Shown here in pieces: positions 1 through 12,400 of a stretch of 64,000 nt of DNA; positions within the stretch are counted from its first letter, which is position 1; every line of letters begins with the position of its first letter. The notes beneath the pieces were generated by a model, which searched no databases, was not told the DNA's origin, and saw nothing but the letters and a program-made list of their open reading frames with translations. Made by a program: the position numbers and the translations under genes. This stretch comes from Apostichopus japonicus (lineage: Eukaryota; Echinodermata; Holothuroidea; Aspidochirotida; Stichopodidae): the NCBI RefSeq assembly GCF_037975245.1, contig NC_092578.1, forward strand, positions 19,734,821 through 19,798,820. Direction: 5' to 3'.

Positions 1-321
1 TATCTTGATTATCAATGCCAACAAATTTGGGAAATTTGCACCCAATTTATTATTATATTCATTTTTCTTCATTTAATGGATCTGTTTCAAGTCCAGAATG
101 AACATGAATAACATGTGCCTGCTTTTGTCATTCCTTTCCTTCATTTCTCCCACTTTTGATCTCCCTTTTCTACTTTTTCATTTGTTACATTTGTCCATTT
201 TTTCCCTTTTGTAGTTATAAAAGTACAAAAGTTTTGCTGTAAGAAATATACTGTAAGGCATAATCCCGTACATTTATGTCAAATTTACAATAACATTTAT
301 TTATGTTTCATTTAATGTTAG

Positions 322-450
322 TCTGTGAGCCAGCCGGCCTATCTGGTCCAGGAGTCAGATGTAACACAACAGGTCTGTGCATCCCATTGGCAGCTATATG
401 TGATAACCATGACAACTGCGGTGATGGGGAGGATGAATTGCAGTGTCCCG
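322..450 (+). CDS. Exon: LDL-receptor class A domain (gene 1)
   Basis: The 129-nt exon is phase 1 at both ends, the usual form of an LDLa cassette. It encodes one LDLa repeat with six Cys and the calcium-binding acidic end ([16 protein letters not shown]). AG at 320-321 and GTAAAT at 451 bound it. LDLa modules bind calcium and often ligands in the extracellular part of receptors. The near-identical copy at 61738-61866 differs in at least two residues (G/K before VRC, N/Y in CDxHDN). About residues 33-76 of the composite protein. Confidence 0.9.
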
Positions 451-3400
451 GTAAATACAGACATATTCAGTTTACATTGATTTCAGTGAAGGTTCTTTAT
501 AGTGACAGAAATATTATTAAATATTGATAAAATAAGTACAAAATTATTGTTGACCACTTTGCATTTTGTATGGTATATATGCAAATAACTCAAAGCAATG
601 TATGCTTTATTGTTTCTGTACATGACTGCATTTATCTTGCATGGTCTATTAAGGAGGTCATTTTTAGCTGATTTTTTTTTTCAGAACAAATGCTTGTATA
701 CTATTACTAATTGCTATAATTTCCTATTGAAAAATATGTATGCAGTGGTTGCTATTATTATTGTATATTCAATACTGTTCATGTAGGCTGTTGTAGTGTA
801 ATATTATGGATTATATTTAATTGATGCTATAACGTTCCTTGAAGTTCCTTAGCTACTATGGATTTTTGGTCTCTGTCTTAATGAGTACAAGAACCCTATG
901 CTTTTCTGTGAAGTTCAATTCGATCAAAGTCTGAAAAAGTGAAAATGAATCACAAAGCCAACTTAGACAACAACCCCAAGTTGGGCGAGATCCATATTTA
1001 ACAATTCACTCTACCTGACACTATACACGGAGTTCTATTGTGTAATATAATAGTGTGTAATATGTTGAATTCAAAGGGATATACTTTAGAAAAGTACATT
1101 AGTATTCAGTTTTGAGCTTGTACACAGTCCAAAAGTTGCATTAGTACTCCCATGGTACTTGATGAGGACAAATAAATAATGCTTACTGCTGGAAAGTCAA
1201 TACCCATAAAACTGCGATTTCGAGCTCTACTTGTGAACATGCTTGAAGATAGAGTCATATTCTAGTACAACCAGACAGTGAGGGAAACTAAATTTATATG
1301 ATAGTAATATGAGCAGAACATGTATTCTATATAAATGTATATATACAAATATAAAGATAGATAAATATATCTATACGTATATATATTGATACACATGTAT
1401 ATAGATATAGATATATATATCTATCTTTATATTTCTATATATACCATTAAATCCTGCCTTTGGTCGACATCTGTTAAAAGTTAACATTTGGTGGACAAAA
1501 GTTGTATATATATATCTGTAAAAACACGTGTAATTGAGTAAATGAATGCCAAGGCACACTTCTACGGAACCCCTTTGCCATTCCTTCATCTGTCTTTTTT
1601 ACTACATAGTCCGTTAGAGAATTACACTTTTTGGGCCTTGATTGGTGTCCCATTAGCGTATTTTATATAAATTGTGTATGATAGGGGGTCTTTGTATATT
1701 AAGTCATTTCTAAGGGACGGTATATGTCTACTTAAAACCCTCATTTTGAGTGGACAAAGTTATATCTTCATAAAACTAATGGAAAAGCTATAATTGTAGA
1801 GATTTGACTAATTCTAACCAAGATCTGGACATTAAGGGTGAATCATTGACCCTTTGATTGAATACCTTCTGTTGGACTACTACCAACCGAAATTGAATCA
1901 CCTCACCACAAATGATGTGCGAATGATGTGCTGAAAGTGCATTTAATAGTTTATATATCTAACATGAATTTGTTAGAATGACAGAAATGTTGCAAATTTA
2001 TAAATGGACTTAATTCACACTTGTCCAGGATCGTGTTGGAGGAAGGTGTGGTGAACTTGGTCCTTCCTCGAATTTCAAGGGATGAGGCCACTATATGTTG
2101 GACCCATTTTTTTAAAAGGATAGTAGAATGTCTGAGACGTAAGATGTTAGGTGAAATAATTTCACTCGTGAGGTCTGGAGCAGCGACCTTTGTAACTCCT
2201 CCTCATCCCTCTGTGAATAATGTACAAAATGGTTTTAAGCAGACTGTTAGCCAATAAAATCATCTGAAATTACATCTTAGCCTGCTAAGGCAGAAATTTT
2301 CCAAAAGAAACTTGTAGTGTCTCCTGTGCACTCAGTTCCGCAAAAAAAGTTCTTTCACTAGTAAGTGGTTTATAATTAGTGAAAAATAGTCTTCATACGT
2401 TGCTTGTTATCAAAATGACAACCACAATAACATGATGTTTGATTAATTTTAGGGATTGAAGGAAATGTGTTTTGGTATTTTCTTTTTATATATTCCTAAA
2501 GTTTCAAACTTCAGTCTGTGAATAGTGACCAGTCGTAACTGCGATCGATGGTTTGGTCCTAACTGAGATAACAGGGAAATTGCACATATTGTTGATAATG
2601 GATTCCACACTTTATTCAACATAAACAGAACTTCACTGCCATCATTCTAAGACCATCTAGACGAAGGATAGGCTTTGAATGCAATGAGCTTGGTTGATGG
2701 TATCGATTGCAGAAATATTGAGCAATATTCCGCATGTCAATTTTCTCCTAAGTCGTAAATGGAGAGTGGATTTTTCGATGTGGCAAGAATTTCCCAAAGT
2801 GGCAGGTTGACTCATTGAAATTTTTTCCGAGGATTGCTATGCACAATATTGGGCTCATGAAACGATACTATGTTATAAATACCATACACACACAAAACAC
2901 AAGAAACCAAACATTAAAGTAGGTCCTGTCTAAATTGCAAACAAAATTATATTGCTTCCTCTAAGAAAAATGCAAGCATACCATGCAAAAGTAAAACAAA
3001 GGAAGGCAGACAGACCATGCAAACAACCTTTCTGATTTTGTTGAAACAAAAAAACAAAAGTCATAATAAGAAATTCAAGGCAGTTGAAGTTTGAAATACC
3101 TACAGAATACCTCCACTTTTTCTTAAGTCAAAAACATGAGTGTGAATTACATCTTGATCTCAGTGAGCTTGAATCGAGGGAGAAATATATTTTTTAGTTA
3201 AGTTGACTAGCCTAATTAAGAGCTCTCTGATGGTGAGGAATGGCAACAAGTAGCTGTTATCATTTCTACAATTTCCAGTTTTTGACTTATGACATGCACA
3301 CAGCCTCCCCCCCACCCCCCGACAAGTAAATTGCAATGTATCCAAGTTTTTACATGTTTTTCTTTTCACAAAAGTGTAAAAATTGTGCACCAAGTGGCTC

Positions 3401-6400
3401 CATGGGGGTTTTCATGTTTGAAAAATCTCCAGGCTCTGAGGGGAAATGTACGATCCTCAGAACCCCCTTACACTACGTACACGAGACATGCTGCGCACGC
3501 GGAGGTACACATTCAAACATTCCCAAAGGAAATCATGCGTATGCCCATAGAGACGATTGTTCCAATCTCATTATAGTATGTATTCAATCTTGATAAGGAA
3601 GATTAAAAGTCTCTTTGAGGAACTATGCCATCAGGATATCAGTACAAGAAATCTAAGAAAATTGGCAGTCGATCATATTGGGGGCAATGCAGAATATATT
3701 GGATGCAATACAAGGTTTTGAAGCAGTCTACTTATTCTGGCTGGAGTTCCTTCTAGAGTGCAGTTTTGGCTCACCCCTGTGATGTCAGAGTCTAAGACAA
3801 CACTGATAAAATGGAAATATATCCCTTATATATCCCTTAGTGCCAAGTAACTTTGCACTCATGACCTGTTACCTAGAGTAGCTGACATTAAGACCCAGCA
3901 TGAACTGTCACTTTCCAGAGACCAGAAATGAAAATATTTATATTATGAAACTCAAAACATAACTTTTCTTTTAAGTTGGCTTGTTCAATATTAAAACAAT
4001 TACAAGGCAGTGAAAGTTAATTTTTAAATAACCATACTGAAACCTACCAAATTAATTTATATAATCCCAATTGATAACAGAGAATTAATATTGCCTCTTG
4101 TGCAAGACCAGGAATGAAAATGCTTAAAATATGCAGCTCCAGATATAAGTTTTAAAAAAGTTTGTTTTTTCTACAACATAACTTCTGGAAGTACCATCAG
4201 CAGTTTGGTTTAACATCTTGGCGGTGTGAAATACAATGATAGAGAAACAAACTTAACCTTCTTGAAAGTGAGTTAGAAACTTGACAACACAAATTGGGGA
4301 TGTTTATGACCACTTTGCATTAAAATGTGCATTGTAAGTTATATATTACAGCCTGTCTTTTATATGGTTGTGGACATAACCACCTGTAGAAATTATGCTA
4401 ATTTCATGTCAAGAGTATGGACTACATATCTGTGTTGCATTAAGTTTTATTAATGTTTGTGTCAACTGCTTCACTAGTGTATGATACAACTACTCTAAAA
4501 TACAATTGCTATTAAAAGCTTTGCAATGAAAATATACCTATCAAACTTTTCTGTGAAACACAAAATACATGAAGTCTTCTTAATTACCCAATTTGAAATC
4601 ACTATCTTATACGTCTATCTTATATGTGTGATCAGTACCTATGAGTGGTCGCAAATATTGCTCAAACAATACGTGGACACGAAAAGTCCACGAAGTGGCT
4701 CAATTTTTAAAATGGAATTTGCCTTGTCCAACATATGTAGACAGCATAATGCCATTGTTTGTTTTTTTAATAGTAAATACATTAAACTGCCAAAAATTCC
4801 ACTAACTTAAAACTGATATGTTCTGGTAATGATCAAACCTGCAAGGTTTTAGGGGGCTTCACCTCTTAATTCCCATCAGCTTTAGATCATTCACATTCTT
4901 TGCCCTCTTTTCCCCATATTACAACTAAAATAGGATGTTAAATGGCAGTCCTATAGGAGCAGAAATGGGTGCAATTGACAATGACATGCCTGCCTTATAA
5001 TTCTCTGGTCATATTAATATCCAAAAGAATAGGCTCAATATAAAATCTAGTGTTCATTTTTGATCGTCGAACACATGGAAGTGGTTTCAAAAGAGCTTTT
5101 GTTGGCTTCCTACTACTTTGGATTCACGAAGGTCAACTATTAAAGTTTGTTGTATGTTCTTGTGGAGACCTTGCAAGTGTTTGCCATCAAACACAATCCC
5201 ATAAAAATACTATATAGGCTACTTTTATTTGAAATTTAGGCACAAAGGCATTCCTTGAAGAAATTCCACTCAAAATTGATCATGACAAGTGCAAAGTTCA
5301 ATAATGCAGCCATGAAATAAAAAATCTTTAAGATAGCTAGGTTACAGACAAAACTTTGTGGTACATATGTAGCCTATGTAAGTATGTATGTATGTATTTC
5401 CTCCTGCAAGCAGGAATATGAATAAAAAATAAATAAATGTATAATGTATAATTTTTCTCAGCTGGTTCATCAGTTTATATATATTTGTATTAAGGTTTAT
5501 GAGGAACGATAAATATATAGAGTGAAAAAACGTACCTGACATGCCTATGATAACACTGCTCACCATTTTGTATTTATTGAAAAAAATTTACATTCAACAT
5601 TTAACATTCAACATTTATGAGCTGCCCACAAAAGTGGCCAAAGGGTATAGCTATATTTATGTATGGGCTACTGAAGAATCTATACTCATGCAATACCTTA
5701 CTTGATTGCTGATCATATGAACCCATAACTAGTTTGACTCAAATTGTTGGCAATATGTACAATATGGTAAAGTGCGGATGCCTCAAAGTTTGGAACTCAA
5801 ACATACAGGCCTGAAATAATCTGCAATTTATATAGTATTTCCTCCATGCTTAGAAGAAAGTTGTATTGTAAACAAAACATACATTTATTATCAAAAGGTC
5901 TGGGTTATAGATCATGCACATCTTTGCAGATCAGGAAATCCTGTGTGCACTTCTGACAGTAACCGGAAACTTCCTTCACAGAAAAAGTGCAGAACAACTC
6001 TCTAGTATAGCCAGGAATGATGAGAAAGGCAACTTTGTTGTAGTGATATCATCTTTTCATTGTCATAGATGTTACTTCCTTCATTGCAAACCTTAATAAT
6101 GACGAGCTAAGCTTTAAAAATTATGTATCTCTTAATACTGCAGTTTATAATCAGCCTTGAAAGTTAATTGTCAGGACAAAACTTTGAAGAGATATTTTGC
6201 GGAAGTCAGTGATCTTAGACAGTGGGGGAGCTAGGGATATTGGTCAGGGGGACGAGAATGGTCTGCAGGGGCGCTTCCGACACTATCTAAGCAGAGCGCC
6301 ACCACAGGTTGGGGCGTAGGGTACAGAAAATTTTTGAGTAAAGATACTCCCTTGATCGCCGGAAATGACCCTTTCCGGGCCTGGCTAATTTGCAGATAAA

Positions 6401-9400
6401 CGAAGAATAAATAGGTGTCATCGCCAAATTACACCAACAAAATGTAACAAATGTCAATAGGAAGATGAGAGTGCAATAAAAAAGTCAATAACCGCAAATA
6501 AGTAAAAAGTGGTAAAGATGAGCTGAAAGGGGCGCCAGCAGTCCATTTGAGTCCGTCAAGGGGAGGGGGCATCCGCCCCCTGACTGTATGGACGCTCCGC
6601 CACTGATCTTAGAGAATTATTGACCATCCATTGCCTATTCATCATCCAAATAATCATCTACAATTCATTAACATGCAGTTGAAAGAAGACCGAAATGAGA
6701 ATTAAAATCATTAATAAAATAAAATAAATAAACACTTTAAAAGGAACTAATATGCATTGTGTAGAATTATAGCAGCATACTTCAATAGTTATATAAGTTT
6801 TATTTATTGACTGTATCCATCCTTCATATCTGTCATGGTGTTTTTCACTATACAGAAGCACCTAGGATTACCTTCCTGTCCCAGAATGCATCAGTGATTG
6901 TGTAGAATTATAGCAGCATACTTTAAGAGAACTAAATAAGTTTTATTTATTGACTGTATCCATCCTTCATATCTATCATGGTGTTTTTCACTATATACAG
7001 AAGCGCCTAGGATTACCTTCCTGTCCCAGAATGCATCAGTGACCCCTGGATATCCTTATGTAGTCATTTGTGTGGCCGAAGGGTATCCCACACCGAATAT
7101 CACCTGGCTGGAAGACAGCAGCTTGGAATCAATTCCCCAGCAATTTCTCGCTGCCGGAGCATCGTTCATAGTGATACAACTTTCAAGTTCAGAAACATTT
7201 ACACGGTGAGTTTTTGAGAAAGATAAAAGCTGTGATGTGTCACGTACATCTGATACTGGAGCAGTTGTTTCTCATGAGTTTGATATGCTAACAGCTTAGC
7301 TAGGCAAATGAGTGTCTTTCTGGTTACATAATTCACCTATGGGTCTAAATTTGGTAGATATGCTAAAAGGCAGGCATGCACGTTGAACATACTGGGATCC
7401 CGCTCCATGTTTTTGCTTGAATTGGGCAAACATATGTTTAATGTTGCTGAAGGTAACATGTGAGTATATACCATATTTAGTGTGATCTTATCCCTCAAAA
7501 TCTCAAATTAAAAATATTAGGATGTAGCTATGACAAATGGTCTGTTTACCAACCAACTGTGTCATTTTGTTAGAAAATAGTCCAGATCCCTGAAATGCAA
7601 AGATATGTTTCTTGTTTATTACAAGTTTTGATAGGATTGGATTTGTGTATGGGGAGTAAAATGCAAGCGAAGAATGAGTCAGTTTGTTCATCAGCAGATA
7701 TTAATACAAAGTCGGTTTTGGAAAAAAAGGAAACAAAATATCTAAATTACAAAACATTGCATATTCATGACCTTTGATCTATAGTTCTCATATATGTGAT
7801 ATTGATGAAATATTTTGTAATTGAATTCAAGTAAATGTGTAAATATTTGAAACCTCAGCATTACAGATTCCTTCACACTGTCATTCTGCATCTTCTCATC
7901 CTCCTTCCTACATCAATTGCATATTGTACAGATACTCTTTTATAAGGATTTTCTGAACAATAACTGCTGTCATATTTTATTTTAGGTTTTTACATACCTG
8001 TATATAGTACCATGAATACAGTGTCTATGTCAGTTAACAACCTTCTCTTTTTTTAAATTCTCATCTTTCTGAAGGGTTACATGCAGGGCATCCCAAGGAA
8101 GTTTATTTCAAGAGAAAACAGTACAAGTGAGCCTCATAGGTTAGTATCAATGAACTGTTTCAGGATTCCAGTCAGATGGAGAAAGGTCAAAGGTTATACA
8201 AACTGGATCACATGTCTTTTCTACAAATCTATTATATACTTGCCACATACCTTCATATACCATGTAACAACACAAAAGCAAAAAGAGAGAATTCACCTCT
8301 TTAATTTATAATATCTGAAAGTGAACAAAAAATTACTTTCATGTTTATGCAAACATGTAGCCAAAAACAATTTCAATTTAAAAAAGAGAAATAATGGAGA
8401 TGGCCAGATAAATATATGCCATTATTAAGAGCTGGTTGTCTTTTCTTTCTGTATTTATTAGGTTGTGATTTTGTGTCAACCTGCAACATTGCAGTCAGTC
8501 ATATATTACTCAAATATTCAATAACCTTCAAATTTTTCACTAAGATATGATATTAATCTCATATTTCCACACCCTTCAATGTAAATAAGAGATGTATATG
8601 GTTACACAAACATTTTGATACTCCAAATTATAACTATAACATATTACTTATTGAATTGTCTAAAGATGTTTTTGAAAATTTATTTATCCCCCCCCCATCT
8701 TTCTCTCTTTGCAGTCTGCCTCTGAATATGTTTGTTAAAAATATTATGATCCCTCTTTGAAGTTACAAGCTTTTCACTAGCTATGATAGAGAGAAAGTTT
8801 ACGACAACTTTTAAATAATGAATTTATTGTTTCTGCTTAATCCAAGTTGATATATAATTTCATCTTGTCAGTTTGTAGGTTTTTAGGTTAACTTTCTAAT
8901 ATGTATCTTGGTATATAGATATATAATATGGTATATATTTTGTATAACTGCAACACAAAATATTGCTTTATTTACTTCGATGCTATGCCCAGGGGACAGC
9001 TCCACCCCGGCGAGTGGACCCTTTCGCAACGAACATGAAGGAAGGTTTTTCCACAGGGCAACAATGGGCGGCTCATCTTTGTTTCAGGCGGTCCCACCCT
9101 CAGGCCTTCCACATAACGCCAGGTCCCTGTCGCGAAACGGACCGGAAGCTTACATCTTCCCCCTCTTTGCATGATCAGCCATCATAGAGGCCCCGCTGAC
9201 CCTGGTTCGGGCAAAAGTTCTCCAGCTCCTCGCGGACGAGCCGGCGTTCCTGCCGGACAAACCACAGTCGGTTGTCCCATAGACAGGGGGCGCTGGCTCA
9301 CCCGGACAGCAAGATCCTACAATTAGATGCCTGGAAATTGTCTGGTGTTCCCTTAGACAGAAAGGACTTTGGCCGCCAGAGTGAGAACAACCGTGGCGAC

Positions 9401-12400
9401 TTACGTTTTCTGCTACGGAGATTCGGAGTATGCCGAACGAGACAGACACTGCCTACCATGGCCTTTCTAACCTTGATCGCCGACTCCTTACTCACACTGT
9501 TCCAAGAAGGGAGGCAGGGTTTCGACAATCAAGAACTATCGTTCGGCTATTGCCGCCTTCCATCAGGGGCTTCCTCTACGGCTCCACGCCAGGCAACAAC
9601 GACACGCCTTGACTAAGGTGCCTTCAGTCCTACGGTTTGTGGGGTGCTGATAGTTCTCGACCCCTTCTTCTTCGCTAGAACCAGGTTTGGGCTCTCCTAC
9701 CAGGAGACATCATCTTCCCAGAGATCAAGACCTCTTTGACCCCCGAGGACAGACTACAGTATGGTTTCCCATTAGGGCACTGAAGTGGTACCTCAACAGA
9801 ACACAAGATCTCTTGGGTACTTCGACATCTCTGTTCTTCCTCCTTCGAGTGCCCCACTCAGCAGCCTGGGAGGATACCTTGTCCCGCTGTTTGGTGGAAA
9901 CCATCCGCCCTCTGGCTACAGGTCCAGGCAGATCCATGGCTCACAACAGCAGGGGTTTCACTGCTTCTACAGCCCTGTTCGCAGGCTTTCCGATAGTGGA
10001 CATCTGCAAGACGACGGCGTGGAAGACTCCAATCGCTTTGTCGCCTGCTACTTATCGGACATATCACAGGCCGGTTTGGCTTTGGTCGCTCGATGATACG
10101 AGCTCCGGGGGTCCCACCCCTCGGGCCTCCCACCATCGGGCAGTGCCACTTAGGTTGTGGGGAGACAGGTAAGTGGGGAACGAAGTAAATATTATAAAAC
10201 TTACTGGTTTATATATTTACGAGTGACCCACTTACCTGTCTCCATTTCCCGCCACCCTCCCCCGAGGGAGGTGGGACGCAGCCGGACGGGGGAGCGCGGT
10301 CGTTCGACCTGACTCATGACTCCTCGCGTTCTCGTCGATAGACATCGCCACCCCCTGAGTCGCCTGCGGCTACTTGTCTATCGGTGAGTGTTGTTTCCTT
10401 AGTTTGGTATACCAGGTCACTCTTTACCATCTAAGGTAGTATGGGCCTCGTCCCCTTGTTCAATTAGGCCTCTGTAAGTGTAGGGGGAGGCACGCCTACG
10501 GGGTGACGGAGGGCGGACCCCACCCCGACTGTTCGGGGTGGGTTCCACCCTCCGCCTGGAGGCGTCAGCAGTCTTTGTTAGTGTAAGATTTTTCCTTCTC
10601 GGCGAGCTCGGCGGGTGGCAGGGTTTACCCGCCACCCTCCCCGAGGTCGCAACAGGGGCCACTTTGGGAAGAAGTGGTCTCAAAATGAAGGAGGTCACTA
10701 GGGTCAGTGAGGTTGTACAGTGTTAAAAGATTACCAGGGCATACTAGACACGGTAGAATGCGGTGCTTAGGTTGTGGGGAGACAGGTAAGTGGGTCACTC
10801 GTAAATATATAAACCAGTAAGTTTTATAATAACCATACCAATTCATGCAATGCCATTTCAATAATTCTAAATGATTGTATCCTCTGTGTTTTTAATTTCA
10901 GATTCTCCTCAGTGTCAAACAGCTTTGACAGATACTGCATCTGTAGAAGCTTGTATCTCAGTTATAAATGAAGTTTACTTCATTGGTGACACTATCTCAG
11001 CTGCTGATGGGACAGTACTATACAACATTGCAATACCTTGTGCATCACTAGAAATAGACCAGAATAGGTCTGCAGTCTTGGATTTAGAGATTGAAATCAG
11101 ATCCATTAACCGAGACCGGATGGAAAGATTCAAACGAGGATTTGGAAACCTGTTGCACACAAATGTGTATGAGAGAATTACCTGTAATCAGCCGGAGGGG
11201 TATGCTAGAGTTACTGTACTACCCCCTCTATTGATATTGGGCAGAACTGAACTGACTGTTGATGTAAGAGCTGTGAATATACTGAGCCAAGATCTGGGTT
11301 TTGCGGACTATAGTTATGATGGAAGTGGTGGAAATAACCAACCAGACTTTCTTATGGAGGTGGGATTCCTCGAGTGTAATGTATCTTGCAGTTTGGATGA
11401 ATTCAGGAAAGCCATAGACAGCTGTCCAAATCAACTTTTTATTCCAGAGCTTGAAGAAAAGAGGGCTTGGGTTCTCCTTGAAGCTATCAGCAAATGCCCT
11501 GTCAATGCATTAGGAGGTAACCCCATAAAATCCAAATCAAATATTCATTTCAAGTTCAAAACAAGATTTGAAGTCTCAAAGAAATGGCAGACTAAAGTTG
11601 CATTAACAGTGACCTTCAAGAATGCAATTTAAAAGTCATCTGTGTAGCCCTAAAATATGATAGATTGTCCAAAAATGGTCAGCTGTGGTCATGCTTTCAC
11701 TTTTGTATTACTGAACCCAATCACAGCAAATCCTACAACAAGAAGAAAGTTAATCACATTAAAGTTAACCCTTTCTCTTGAATGATTTGTATTTGTAGAA
11801 CAAAAACAATTGTTGGTAACCTTTGGCAAATACTGATAACCTATAATTTCCTTGGACTCAAATATCATTTCTATGTGTAGTCTGATCCCTGATGGAAAGA
11901 ACCAACATTGTGGCAGTAGTAGTAATAGTAGTAATGATAGTAGGGGGAGGGGTGTATGCATGGGCAAACAATCAGAAGGTATAGTAGTATTGATAGTAGG
12001 GGGAGGGGTGTATGCATGGGCAAACAATCAGAAGGTATAGTAGTAATGATTGTAGGGGGAGGGGTGTATGCATGGGCAAACAATCAGAAGGTATAAAAGT
12101 ATTGATTGGGGGAGCAGTGTATGCATTGGCAAACAATCAGAATCTGTAGTAGTAATGATAATAGGGGGAGCGGTGTATGCATGGGCAAACAATCAGAAGC
12201 TAGAGTAGTATTGATAGTAGGGGGAGGGGTGTACGCATGGGCAAACAATCAGAAGCTAGAGTAGTAATGATAGTAGGGGGAGGGGTATATGCATAGGCAA
12301 ACAATCAGAAGCTAGTGTAGTAATGATAGTAGGGGGAGGGGTGCATGCATTGGCAAACAATCACATATCATGAAACTAATTTGTTTTCCACACAGTATGA

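Noticed and set aside
2021-2257. 78-codon frame possibly an exon ([13 protein letters not shown])
   Set aside because: In the duplicate near 63514-63740 the same frame has a stop after VLP and a one-base deletion, and direct LDLa-to-Ig joining is in phase without it.
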